Source: Mesorhizobium sp. AR10 (GTDB lineage: Bacteria > Pseudomonadota > Alphaproteobacteria > Rhizobiales > Rhizobiaceae). Taken from it: a DNA stretch of 64,000 nt. Below, piece after piece: positions 18,362 to 26,073 of the stretch; positions within the stretch are counted from its first letter, which is position 1, and the number at the start of each line of letters is the position of its first letter. The notes beneath the pieces were generated by a model. It was not told the DNA's origin, searched no databases, and saw only the letters and a program-made list of their open reading frames with translations. Made by a program: the position numbers and the translations under genes. The stretch spans positions 1,302,001-1,366,000 of the forward strand of contig NZ_CP080524.1 in the NCBI RefSeq assembly GCF_024746795.1, given 5' to 3'.

Positions 18362-18455
18362 CTGAAGGCCGCTATCCACGAATGGGACCGGTCAAAACGC
18401 GTAATCCGCGCAATTCACGCTTTCTTGCGCAAGTGGGCGAGGTTTGGAAAATCCA

Positions 18456-18478
18456 CTGGTGGAGCTGAGGAGGATCGA
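18456..18478. repeat. Left attachment site (attL core)
   Basis: A 23-bp sequence identical to 26161-26183. It is the complement of the tRNA-Ala 3' end including CCA (begins CTGGTGGAGCTGAGG). It lacks the rest of the tRNA, so this copy is the displaced end of the target. Confidence 0.9.
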
Positions 18479-18534
18479 CGCCTGTGACACTTATGCTGTT
18501 GAAATCCTTGTAGATCAATGGCATAGACACCAAG

Positions 18535-18561
18535 AACGTGGGCCAAATGCGTGGGCCAAAC
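18535..18561. repeat. Left arm-type repeat (27 bp doublet)
   Basis: Identical to 26074-26100 and in the same orientation. Inside it the 11-mer CGTGGGCCAAA occurs twice, 13 bp apart. It begins 56 bp from the left core; the right copy ends 60 bp from the right core. This symmetry is what is expected of integrase arm-binding sites. Confidence 0.8.
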
Positions 18562-18573
18562 CTGGGGTCTGTT

Positions 18574-19977
18574 ATGCCGAAACAACGAAATAGTGCGAGA
18601 CGCCATCTCGAGTTGAAGCGCCGGATATGGTGGTTCAAGATCGGGGTTCCCGTCGCCATGCGCAGCCACTTCGACGGTAGAACCCATCACCGGGAGAACC
18701 TCCAGACCAGCGACATGCGCGTGGCAATGGAGCGCCGGGACCAAGTCGAGCGTGACACCCGAAGCCTGTTCAGGGACATCGCAGCGGGCAAGGTGATCAG
18801 CCCTGCCACGCTGTCTGCACGGGAACATGGCACCGTCTGGCGGGAAACATTGACCGACCTCCGGGTCGCCGATGACGACGCCCGGAATGAGTTTGGTTGG
18901 AGCCCGCTGGACATCGCCGTGAGCGTTGTGGAGGAAGAGACTGAGCGACTTCGCGGGAACGAGCGGAAAGAGTTTGAGGACGCCTTTACCGGCAAGGTGC
19001 CCGTTGACGAGCATCTTGAAGCGTACCTGAAGGCGATTGGGCTTGCAGACAAGACCACGAACGAGCGGCGTGGACTGGTGAGGAGGTTTGCACGGTGGTG
19101 CGACCAAGAGGCTCTGAAGTTGCCCGACATCAACCGCAGGGCTGTGGGTCGGTATGTCACTGCGAACATTGAGCCGATGGACCGCAGGACCGCGAAGAAG
19201 CACATGACTGCGCTGCGCGGCTATTGGGATTACCTTACCCTGCGCGGCCACGTTCAAGGCAAGGTCATGGACGGCAAGGCGGTCGATAGTCCGTGGCTGG
19301 GGCAGACGCTTCCCGATAACAAGCGGCGGGTGGAGCGCGGCGACAGGAACAGCGGGGAGCGGGCGTTTGCTGAGGAGGAGCTGAAGACGCTCCTCTATGG
19401 CGACTATCCGCAAGAGGTGGGGGCCGAGTTCCGGCAGCAGATCGAGGACGCCTTGCGCATCTCATGCCTCTCGGGGATGCGGCTTGCGGAGGTGGTGACG
19501 CTGTGGGTTGAAGAGGTCCATGACGAGGTGTTCGACATCCAACAGGGCAAGACCCGGAGCGCGGCCCGTAAGGTGCCAATACATCCCGACCTAAAGAAGA
19601 TCGTGGAGCGGCGGACCAAGGCCAAGAAGCCGAAAGACTGGCTCTTCCATGAACTGGCGGGCGAGCGCGACCCCGGCGACACCTTCGGGAAACGCTTCAA
19701 TCGTTACCGCAAGGCCTTGAAGGTTGATGACGTGCGTGACGGGAAGCGCAGGAGCGCGGTGAACTTCCATTCGGCACGGCGCTGGTTCATCACCCAGGCG
19801 CGACACGCTGGCCACGCTAAGGAAACGATCAAGGACATCGTAGGGCATGTGCCCGGCGAGAAGGACATAACCTTCGGGACGTATACGCAGGGTGCGTCAG
19901 AGGCGCAGAACAGGGCCTGTGTCGAGGCCGTGAAGTTGCCTAAGCAGACCGCTAAAGCGCAGCCAAGTAGCGAATGA
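18574..19977 (+). CDS. int: Tyrosine recombinase/integrase
   Basis: Catalyses site-specific insertion into, and with a helper excision from, the tRNA-Ala gene. In 467 aa the residues 1-60 form the arm-binding N-terminus (RRIWWFKIGVPVAMR), about 140-235 the SAM-like core-binding domain, and 270-445 the catalytic domain with Arg303 (SGMRLAE), His399 and Arg402 (HSARRWF), a later His in VGHVPGEKD and the nucleophile Tyr437 (FGTYTQG). All key residues are present. An in-frame GTG at 18538 lies within the 27-bp arm repeat; the ATG at 18574 (MPKQRNSAR) is preferred. The 3' end overlaps the convergent gene by 26 bases. Confidence 0.93.
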   Translation: MPKQRNSARRHLELKRRIWWFKIGVPVAMRSHFDGRTHHRENLQTSDMRVAMERRDQVERDTRSLFRDIAAGKVISPATLSAREHGTVWRETLTDLRVADDDARNEFGWSPLDIAVSVVEEETERLRGNERKEFEDAFTGKVPVDEHLEAYLKAIGLADKTTNERRGLVRRFARWCDQEALKLPDINRRAVGRYVTANIEPMDRRTAKKHMTALRGYWDYLTLRGHVQGKVMDGKAVDSPWLGQTLPDNKRRVERGDRNSGERAFAEEELKTLLYGDYPQEVGAEFRQQIEDALRISCLSGMRLAEVVTLWVEEVHDEVFDIQQGKTRSAARKVPIHPDLKKIVERRTKAKKPKDWLFHELAGERDPGDTFGKRFNRYRKALKVDDVRDGKRRSAVNFHSARRWFITQARHAGHAKETIKDIVGHVPGEKDITFGTYTQGASEAQNRACVEAVKLPKQTAKAQPSSE

Positions 19978-20776
19978 ATGCCATCCCCTCGCTCGTCATG
20001 AGGACCGCAATATCGATGGGGGCCTCATGCTCCTGTTCCTCGGCCGTGCCATGTCGGAAGGGGTGAGCGGTCTTGGTCCAATGCTTGAACTGAGTAAGCA
20101 GTCGTTCGACCTTATCCCCGGCATCCGTGTATGAAGCGTAGCGAGCCAACAGCTTTGGCTTCAGGTCGTTCTCGATGGACCTCTCATTAAGGTTGTTCAC
20201 TTTGGGATTTGCGATGACAACCAGATAGGTGCTTTCCGTCGCCTCGAAGACTTCCCGAATGAGGCCCTTGCCGCTTGGGTGATTGGTTTTCAGGTGCGCA
20301 AACGCCTTCTGGAGAGCTACCCGCGCCGCAACGAAGCGGGGGTCTTCAAGGCCAGCAATTGTTGTCGATCTATCTTGCTCGAATAGGTCGTCCACCCGGG
20401 GATGTATGCCGCCCTCAGGGGCCATTCTGTAGTTAAGGTGTTCCTCATCGAATATCGCTTGGACTTCCTTGACGATCCTCTGCTTCAACCGAGCATCATC
20501 TTCAACGCGATACCATATCGTTATGGCACTCAAAACAACACCAACCGCTTCACGCTCCCAGAAGGCTTTATGGTTGCTACCCCAGTCGCCACCCGGATAG
20601 TCTACACCCATCCTTAGCTTCGCTAATCCAACAAAATTTGAGCGGTCGGTTTCGTTTGTTGACCTCATGAATAAGCTAAGAAGCCGCCGACGTGCAGTGA
20701 TGCTGTCATCCAATGGCACGGTGGAACGCTGATAGTTAAGGCGGTAAATCCCACCCGGATCGAGAGCGTCGCCCAT
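19952..20776 (-). CDS. Hypothetical protein, possible HEPN/AbiJ-like defence protein
   Basis: A 274-aa soluble protein with no name I can assign firmly. The segment NYRMAPEGGIHPRVDDLF (about 118-135), the following ALQKAFAHL and the pattern IREVFEATEST resemble the C-terminal part of AbiJ-type abortive infection proteins. The last 50 residues (HWTKTAHPFRHGTAEEQ then a hydrophobic helix VLMTSEGMAFIRYLA) look like the end of a HEPN-type helical bundle with an Arg/His motif. HEPN proteins are commonly RNases. The start has a good AGAGGAGAA site. It is the only gene on the minus strand of the element, placed between two recombinase genes, a usual cargo position. Family membership is inference from pattern memory, not from a search. 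Confidence 0.55.
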   Translation of the reverse strand: MGDALDPGGIYRLNYQRSTVPLDDSITARRRLLSLFMRSTNETDRSNFVGLAKLRMGVDYPGGDWGSNHKAFWEREAVGVVLSAITIWYRVEDDARLKQRIVKEVQAIFDEEHLNYRMAPEGGIHPRVDDLFEQDRSTTIAGLEDPRFVAARVALQKAFAHLKTNHPSGKGLIREVFEATESTYLVVIANPKVNNLNERSIENDLKPKLLARYASYTDAGDKVERLLTQFKHWTKTAHPFRHGTAEEQEHEAPIDIAVLMTSEGMAFIRYLAAL

Positions 20777-21134
20777 TCAATTCTCCTCTACCGGGAAACA
20801 TCTATCAGACCCGAGGCATGGCCTCCACAGTATGCATAACTCTTCCCCACCCATTCACGATGTTTTGGCACAAATTAACGAGCGACCGATCAGATATAGG
20901 GCAGCGCGGGATTACCCCCGTGCCCCCTTCCGTTCCACCACAGGCCAGCCTCAGGGCTTCTGGACGGCACCGCTTTGCCCCGTGGAGGCTGCGCCCAGTC
21001 GCATGCAGTGCTGCGGCTGAGGCTTCACCCATGCTGAGGCTGAAGGGGCGCGCGCATCGTCTGTATCAAGCGCAACGTCCATTGACTTGTGATACAAGGC
21101 TGGATAGAGGTCGTCCCATACAAGAGGAACGGCC
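20777..21134. other. Divergent intergenic region between the possible defence gene and the serine recombinase
   Basis: 358 bases without a convincing gene. The short overlapping frames here lack ribosome sites and are on conflicting strands. It should hold promoters for both flanking genes; only the one for the serine recombinase is recognisable. Confidence 0.6.
21082..21110 (+). promoter_or_regulatory. Possible promoter and dyad for the serine recombinase gene
   Basis: TTGACT (21082-21087), a 17-base spacer and TAGAGG (21105-21110) make a moderate sigma-70-like promoter 24 bases before the gene. A dyad CTTGT-GAT-ACAAG (21086-21098) lies in the spacer, and a related inverted TGTATCAAG lies at 21062-21070. 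This could be an operator or a resolvase-binding site. Confidence 0.4.
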
Positions 21135-21794
21135 ATGAAGCGCTACGTCATCTACACCCGAGTTAGCACCGCAGAGCAGGGCAAGAGCGGCCTTGGGCTC
21201 GACGCGCAGCGGCGTGACATCGACATCTTCCTGAACAGCTTCTCGGATGTGCCGTGGGAAATTGTCGGGGAGTTCATCGACGTCATGTCAGGGAAGGTAG
21301 ACGGCCGGCCTGAGTTGGCGAAGGCCTTGGCGCTGGCGAAGCGGATGGGGGCTGAGGTTCTAGTTTCCAAACTGGACAGATTGAGCCGGGATGTCGAGTT
21401 CATCGCGGGGGCCATGAAGCGGGCAGCTATACGAGTTGCGACTATGCCGAACGCCGACCCCTTCCAGCTCCACATATATGCGGCGTTGGCAGAGCAGGAA
21501 CGGACGTTCATATCAGAGCGGACGAAGGCAGCACTGGCTTCGGCGAAGGCGCGGGGCGTCAAGCTCGGGGGTTACAGGGCGGGGTCGCTGGACGGGCGGA
21601 TAGCGTCCTTGAAGGCGACTGCGGATGCCGATGCGCGGCGGGTGATGGATGTGGTGAAGCCGCTGAGGGACGCTGGCAAGACGCTGAGGGACATCGCAGC
21701 GGCGCTACACGATGCGGGAGTGAAGACGCCCCGAGGCGGTGCTTGGACGGCCATGCAGGTTAAGCGGACTTTGGATCGGGGTGCAGCCGGTTAG
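21135..21794 (+). CDS. Serine recombinase, resolvase/invertase family
   Basis: A 219-aa small serine recombinase. N-terminal catalytic domain: [19 protein letters not shown] with nucleophile Ser11, then [11 protein letters not shown] with the conserved Arg residues, then [18 protein letters not shown]. The C-terminus (about 165-215) is a Hin-like helix-turn-helix ([23 protein letters not shown]). The ATG has an AGAGGAA site. It may resolve multimers of the excised circle or invert a segment; no inverted recombination sites flanking an obvious invertible segment were seen. The repeat array starts only 8 bases downstream, which raises the possibility that the array is its accessory site. Confidence 0.9.
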   Translation: MKRYVIYTRVSTAEQGKSGLGLDAQRRDIDIFLNSFSDVPWEIVGEFIDVMSGKVDGRPELAKALALAKRMGAEVLVSKLDRLSRDVEFIAGAMKRAAIRVATMPNADPFQLHIYAALAEQERTFISERTKAALASAKARGVKLGGYRAGSLDGRIASLKATADADARRVMDVVKPLRDAGKTLRDIAAALHDAGVKTPRGGAWTAMQVKRTLDRGAAG

Positions 21795-21801
21795 GTTGCA
21801 C

Positions 21802-22079
21802 AGTAGCACTGCGAAGCCAATAGGGGCCACACTAGCACTACCGAGCCGAATTGGGGGACCAGTAGCACTACGAAGCCGAATAAGGTGAACAGTAGCCCTG
21901 AGAAGCCGAATAGGGACAACCGTAGGACTACGAAGCCGGAATGGCCCGAAATCCAATAGGGACACCACCAGCACTACGGAGCAGAAATGGGGCATCGATC
22001 CCATAGGGCCTCCACTAGCTCCACGAAGCCGAAACGGCCCGCAATCCCATAGGGTGACCACCAGCACTACGAAGCCGAA
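21802..22079. repeat. Iteron-like array of eight degenerate repeats
   Basis: Eight imperfect copies of a 20-bp core, consensus AGTAGCACTACGAAGCCGAA, all in the same orientation, start at 21802, 21831, 21861, 21891, 21921, 21967, 22014 and 22060. The first five are 29-30 bp apart, with a tail like ATAGGGACAC. The last three are 46-47 bp apart because a further 16 bp (like GGCCCGAAATCCCATA) is inserted before the tail. The array lies between the serine recombinase and a DNA-binding protein gene. It could be an iteron origin, a centromere-like partition site or a multi-site operator. No DnaA box or AT-rich unwinding region is evident beside it. Confidence 0.85.
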
Positions 22080-22237
22080 ATGCCCTCGCGCTCGTCTGCT
22101 CCTCTATGTGTTTCGTGGCGACAGCCGCACCAGCCCTTCACCGCACCCCAAGTCGACCCCAACGGCACCGCAAGGCAGCCTGAGGGGATGTTTTGCGGAA
22201 GCGACAGCCAACAGGCACCAACCCCAGAAAGGACTCC

Positions 22238-22870
22238 TTGGAATACACCTCAGAAGCCATCGACAGCACCACAGGTGAAGTCGTCCAGGCACCGATAGGC
22301 TCGTGGATCACCATCACAGAGTACGGCGAGACTAAGGGCGTCGGTCGCAATCAGGTCCGTGATGTCCTGTCTCGTATGGGCATTCTTCAGAATGAGACCG
22401 AAGACCACACCCCCAAGCATGCCTCATTCGCTGAGAGGAAGCTGACCACTCGTCGACGGCTGACCACCAAGTCAGTCAGGTCAGGTCTGGGGAAACGCAT
22501 CTTCTCAATCGTCGGCCGTCCGTTCGATGTCATATCGCCCAAAGGGCAGGCATGGATCGACCAGCGATGGGCAGATGCTGTTCGGACGATCAAGACTGAC
22601 ATCACGTCCAGTCCGGTGGCGGTTGCTGCTCAGGTGGCGCTTCGCGAGTTCATGGTCGGTCGCCGACACAAGTTAGACCCTGAGGGACAGGTCAGATGGC
22701 TTCTCGACCATTTCCCGAATGTCGCTCAGGCTGACATGAGCAGGATCACGGGAGCGTCCACTCGGATGGTCTCTCACTATGTCGGCAATCGAACTGACCA
22801 GATCAGCAAAGCCCTCGGCTCAGGGTCACACTTAAGGGTCACCTCAAGGTGTCGTATGAGCCCGATATAG
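22238..22870 (+). CDS. Putative winged-helix DNA-binding protein of the integrative element
   Basis: A 210-aa basic protein not assignable to a named family. Residues about 20-45 (GSWITITEYGETKGVGRNQV) look like a helix-turn-helix followed by DVLSRMGIL, the recognition-helix-plus-wing pattern. A middle motif GKRIFSIVGRPFDVISPKGQ is shared, from memory, with proteins of other rhizobial mobile elements. The C-terminus (VAQADMSRITGASTRMVSHYV) is a second helix-turn-helix. The frame is open from a TTG at 22193, but the TTG at 22238 has AGAAAGGA just upstream and is preferred. Its place immediately after the repeat array makes it a candidate array-binding initiator or regulator (inference). Confidence 0.65.
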   Translation: MEYTSEAIDSTTGEVVQAPIGSWITITEYGETKGVGRNQVRDVLSRMGILQNETEDHTPKHASFAERKLTTRRRLTTKSVRSGLGKRIFSIVGRPFDVISPKGQAWIDQRWADAVRTIKTDITSSPVAVAAQVALREFMVGRRHKLDPEGQVRWLLDHFPNVAQADMSRITGASTRMVSHYVGNRTDQISKALGSGSHLRVTSRCRMSPI

Positions 22871-23026
22871 TCGACCGAACAGGTTGATCAGACACAGGAG
22901 CGGACGGAAGTCCCTCCCTCTGATGTCTCAGCCTTCAGGCTACCTTCTGATGAACACCTCAGCTCCGTGGTCTGACACCTTAGAGCGATGGCCAGAAGTG
23001 AACCTGAAGGTGGGATGTTAGGGGGG

Positions 23027-23048
23027 GAGGCTTCCGCCTCTTTCTTCT
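23027..23048 (+). terminator. Rho-independent terminator
   Basis: Stem GAGGC/GCCTC around TTCC, directly followed by TTTCTTCT. It separates the DNA-binding protein gene from the small-gene operon. Confidence 0.65.
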
Positions 23049-23073
23049 GGTGGTCTCAGTCAGATGTCTCCAG

Positions 23074-23099
23074 CTCAGGGTGAACCCTCAGGGTGAACC
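23074..23099. repeat. Tandem 13-bp repeat upstream of the small-gene operon
   Basis: CTCAGGGTGAACC occurs twice without a gap (23074-23086 and 23087-23099), and a partial copy lies near 22819 at the end of the preceding gene. It is in the leader of the operon starting at 23219 and could be a regulator-binding site. The rest of the 348-base gap (22871-23218) shows only the terminator upstream. Confidence 0.5.
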
Positions 23100-23218
23100 T
23101 TAAGTGTCGTTACAAGGTACCTATTACACATGACGTTACATCGGCTGAAAATGACCCTGCCAGCCTCCCCTTTTCCAAGCGACAACCGAACAACAATCCC
23201 GAGAGGAAACTGCATGAC

Positions 23219-23749
23219 ATGACCGAAGATGCACGACCGTTCGACAGGGCTGTTTTCCTGCATGAGCGAGAAACCCCACCTGATGTCCATGACGACGACA
23301 TCAGCGCCCTTGCCATGGCCACAGCCACAGCCAGGCGGCAGGCCAAGTCGGCCCTCAGGGCATCCCAAGGCGACCGGACCAACTGGAAGCAGCACCTCAT
23401 CAATGCCCCCGGCTACCGCAACGTCCCCGATACCAAGCTCTCATTTCGGACTAAGCAGGCTCGCACCCACTCAATCAAGGCGGCTGCAGATCGACGTGAG
23501 AAGCGGCGTGAGCAGGGGGTCACTGTTCACTATGGCCGGTTCGCGTGGAAGCGGCTGGCGCAGGCCAAGCGTGACCAGTTCGACCTAAGCCGCAAGGCGC
23601 TGGCTTGGATTGGCCCGAGGTGGGATGCCGACCGGGACTTTGGTCGGTACGATGATGGTGAGCAGCACCTCGATCATCTCTTCCGCTTCGGGACCGCCAA
23701 GGCTCACGCCAAGACGCCGTGGCTCCAGCACCACAGGGAAGGCCAGTGA
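23219..23749 (+). CDS. Hypothetical protein of the integrative element (first gene of small operon)
   Basis: A 176-aa charged protein, no recognised family. The acidic N-terminal part (VHDDDISALAMATATARR) is followed by a basic helical stretch (SIKAAADRREKRREQG) and an aromatic C-terminal part (YGRFAWKRLAQAKRD, LAWIGPRWDADRDFG). The open frame extends further upstream, but ATG 23219 has GAGAGGAAA ten bases before it. Its stop overlaps the GTG of the next gene (GTGA), so they are translationally coupled. A nucleic-acid-binding role is possible from the basic stretch only. Confidence 0.6.
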   Translation: MTEDARPFDRAVFLHERETPPDVHDDDISALAMATATARRQAKSALRASQGDRTNWKQHLINAPGYRNVPDTKLSFRTKQARTHSIKAAADRREKRREQGVTVHYGRFAWKRLAQAKRDQFDLSRKALAWIGPRWDADRDFGRYDDGEQHLDHLFRFGTAKAHAKTPWLQHHREGQ

Positions 23750-24069
23750 GCCAGTTCCTTCCTGCCCTTGCAGATTGGCCGACCCGAGATCAGGCCCTCG
23801 CTATCATCGGAGCGCTGGGCAGCATGGAAGAGGGGCAGCCATCCGAGCTTGACCGCCTGTCCGGCATCCCTGACGCCCTAATCGTCGCTGGGCGATGCTA
23901 CGCCGTCTACGGCTACCGCGAGCTTGAAGGCGGGAACGTGATGCGGCGAATGGCCGAGCTATATATGCGGCCCCGCACGGCCACCCTAAGCCCTGCCGAA
24001 ACGCTTCCAGCCGTGGAGGACATCCCAGCACTACCAATCCACAGCTACGGGCTCCAGCCGCGCCGCTGA
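23746..24069 (+). CDS. Hypothetical protein of the integrative element
   Basis: A 107-aa protein of unknown function. The GTG start overlaps the previous stop and has AGGGAAGG upstream; an in-frame GTG at 23719 would lie deeper inside the previous gene. The middle (LDRLSGIPDALIVAGRCYAVYG) suggests a small helical domain, and the C-terminus is Pro-rich. Its coupling to the previous gene suggests a shared complex or pathway. Confidence 0.55.
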   Translation: MSQFLPALADWPTRDQALAIIGALGSMEEGQPSELDRLSGIPDALIVAGRCYAVYGYRELEGGNVMRRMAELYMRPRTATLSPAETLPAVEDIPALPIHSYGLQPRR

Positions 24070-24155
24070 GGCCCCTCAGCACCATCACCAAGACCGACAC
24101 GACAGAACCTTGCAGCAGTCCGCTGCGGGGACCATCACCATTGAAGGAACTAACC

Positions 24156-24659
24156 ATGTCTAACGATAGATACAGCGACGACCAGATGAGCGGCAGAGAC
24201 AGCGATAAGCAGATGTCAGCCACCGAGCAGGCATTCGCCAACATGACCCCAGAGCAGCGGAGTGAGTTCGTCGAGCGGGCTCAACACGCCTCAGCCAAGG
24301 CCGCTCACGATGAGAAGGCGGCGAAGTTGCGGGCACAGGTCGCAGCGGCAACTGAGGTCTCCCTTGCGGGTAATGCTTGGTATCAGCAGCAGCAGCGCGG
24401 AACCCTCAGCCAGCGGGTCTCGATCAGCAACGGGGTGACCAAGGTGGAGCAGTTGAACGCACCGGCCCCTGAGAGTGACAGCAGTGCATTTGCAGTGCCG
24501 CCTAGGGCTCTTGTCGACACCATCCCGGTGACGGTTGGTGGCATCCAGCTAGGCCCCAAACAGGCCCGTGAGATGTACGAGCGCGGCGAGATTAGCGCCA
24601 ACGACTACGGTGCAGGACTTGACGAAGCCCTGAGACCATACGGCTACCGTTTTCGGTAA
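24156..24659 (+). CDS. Hypothetical protein of the integrative element
   Basis: A 167-aa hydrophilic protein, no recognised family. Start ATG 24156 with GAAGGA. Residues about 20-65 are a long charged helix (TPEQRSEFVERAQHASAKA), and the C-terminal end (LGPKQAREMYERGEISANDYG) has the look of a short SHOCT-like oligomerisation helix. It is followed after 47 bases by an acidic gene in the -1 frame. Confidence 0.55.
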   Translation: MSNDRYSDDQMSGRDSDKQMSATEQAFANMTPEQRSEFVERAQHASAKAAHDEKAAKLRAQVAAATEVSLAGNAWYQQQQRGTLSQRVSISNGVTKVEQLNAPAPESDSSAFAVPPRALVDTIPVTVGGIQLGPKQAREMYERGEISANDYGAGLDEALRPYGYRFR

Positions 24660-24706
24660 CCCAGTCCGACCTTGAACAGCCTTCGGAGGGAGAAATCCCT
24701 TCGGAG

Positions 24707-25195
24707 GTGTCGGATTGGGGTGATGACGAAATTGACCTCGATAACCTGAACCCGGAAGACTACGAGATCAAAGACCAAGACACCATCGCGGACCCCGAAG
24801 CCGCTGACCTCGAAGCCCTTGACGCCGAGCTGAAGGCCATGGACGTGGAGGAGCTTCAATCAAAGACCAACGAAACCCTCGATAACCTTCGGGAGACCCA
24901 CACCGAGGACCAGCAGAAGTTCCTTGCAGATGCTTTCGTCGACCTTGGAGAAATCCCTGTCGGGGAGGAGTTCGGGATCACTGAGGCGCAGGCTATGGTT
25001 GTCGAGGCTGGCTTCATTGCAACGCTCAATCGAGATGTGTTCAGCCAATACGGGATCGACCATGCCACATGGATGGATCACGTTGACGAGCAGGACCTCC
25101 CGACGTTCCGCAAGGCTGCGTTGAAGGGTGATTTCTCGATCTTCCACCAGCACTGCGTCGAGGTGTCTAAGATGCGTCTCGACCTAGGCATATAG
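24707..25195 (+). CDS. Acidic hypothetical protein of the integrative element
   Basis: A 162-aa strongly acidic protein (early segment DDEIDLDNLNPEDYEIKD), no recognised family. The only canonical start is GTG 24707, yet the nearest GGAGGGAG lies about 15 bases away, further than ideal. The frame is open back to 24623, across the stop of the preceding gene, and the extra residues are already acidic (SDLEQPSEGEIPSEV). This allows either a poor GTG start or production as a -1 frameshift extension of the preceding protein. Acidic proteins in mobile elements are sometimes DNA mimics or scaffolds; nothing proves this here. Confidence 0.5.
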   Translation: MSDWGDDEIDLDNLNPEDYEIKDQDTIADPEAADLEALDAELKAMDVEELQSKTNETLDNLRETHTEDQQKFLADAFVDLGEIPVGEEFGITEAQAMVVEAGFIATLNRDVFSQYGIDHATWMDHVDEQDLPTFRKAALKGDFSIFHQHCVEVSKMRLDLGI

Positions 25196-25401
25196 CAGCA
25201 CCACCATTCCCGAAGGGGGTCAGGTCGCCATCCCGGTGAACCATTGCCCCAAGCTCAAAGCCCCCTTCGGGCCTCTTCCCCTAACACCCTGCGCACAGCG
25301 GCGCTTTTGTCTGGAGGCACATTGTGCACCCGGATTGCTTCACCGCGTTCAGCGCAGCCCCGGCGACCCCGGAAACCATCAACAGGAAGGCAATTCAGAC
25401 A

Positions 25402-25695
25402 GTGAGCAGAAGCAGAACCCCGCGAGCCCTTAACCCGGCCTGCGAGGAAGCAGACAACTATTCCCGCGTTGTCCTCAGATGGGACTTCAGCGAGGCCAAG
25501 GCGACCCGGATCATCGAGTGCCGAAACCAAATCCAGTGGGTCATTCAGTACAGATCGGGGACACGCAGCGGCCAGCCCTCATGGCGACCTCAGTCCTATT
25601 GTCGGACCCGTCAGGGCCTTGAACGGCTGCTGCCGGGGATGGCTGAGGAGATCGCCGCAGCGTTGCCTGTCAGGTTCGTTGAGCCCGCCCCGTAG
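25402..25695 (+). CDS. Small hypothetical protein common in alphaproteobacterial mobile elements
   Basis: A 97-aa protein, GTG start preceded by AGGAAGG; an in-frame GTG at 25324 would add 26 residues without a good site. The central pattern RIIECRNQIQWVIQYR followed by WRPQSYCRTRQGLERLL resembles, from memory, small proteins encoded near integrases in rhizobia and sphingomonads. Function unknown. The 206 bases before it contain an 11-bp inverted pair (CCCGAAGGGGG near 25214 and its complement near 25263), possibly a transcription end for the preceding operon. Confidence 0.55.
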   Translation: MSRSRTPRALNPACEEADNYSRVVLRWDFSEAKATRIIECRNQIQWVIQYRSGTRSGQPSWRPQSYCRTRQGLERLLPGMAEEIAAALPVRFVEPAP

Positions 25696-25877
25696 AGGCT
25701 GCGCTGAGTGGCGCTGAGGTTTCCCCGAGACTATCTGAGGGGGCGACCTTAGCGGCTCTGGCGTGGTCCCCTTCCGCTGTTGTGATCGTCCCTTTCGAGG
25801 GATGAATATTAGTGGTTTGTCATGTGATGTCAGCCGCCGTATGCCTCGTTCGCCAATCACGGCACGAGAGCCTAACA

Positions 25878-26069
25878 ATGAACATGAAGATTGATTTCTC
25901 CAGCCTCGAAGCTGACGTGGCCGCTTGGCTCAAGCGACACCTTGAGGATGTCCGCGAAGCCTTCGGGGAAGGTCAGGCTTACGCGGCGGCGGTTGATTTA
26001 GAGGATGACCCTTGGACAGTTCTGCAGTGGTACGTTGAGGATGTGAAGGGTGCGGCGCAGGCGGCATAG
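25878..26069 (+). CDS. Small hypothetical protein at the right end of the element
   Basis: A 63-aa acidic protein (DVAAWLKRHLEDVREAFGEG, then DPWTVLQWYVEDVKG), predicted helical. ATG 25878 is preferred over the longer open frame starting at 25812. It ends 4 bases before the right arm repeat. No ribosome site is obvious, so it is less certain than its neighbours. Confidence 0.4.
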   Translation: MNMKIDFSSLEADVAAWLKRHLEDVREAFGEGQAYAAAVDLEDDPWTVLQWYVEDVKGAAQAA

Positions 26070-26073
26070 CAGA

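Noticed and set aside
18362..18456. Disruption of livM by the integrated element
   Set aside because: LivM has a normal length and ends before the attachment core.
21705..22067. A 120-codon open frame on the minus strand through the repeat array, with 10-residue repeats
   Set aside because: The peptide repeats simply reflect 30-bp repeat steps; there is no ribosome site, and the later 46-47 bp steps do not keep the peptide pattern.
21802..22079. CRISPR array
   Set aside because: The repeats are degenerate, the intervals between cores are themselves related and too short for spacers, and no cas genes are near.
22080..22298. A 72-codon frame after the array
   Set aside because: It overlaps the DNA-binding protein gene in another frame and has a Pro/Ser-rich sequence without a ribosome site.
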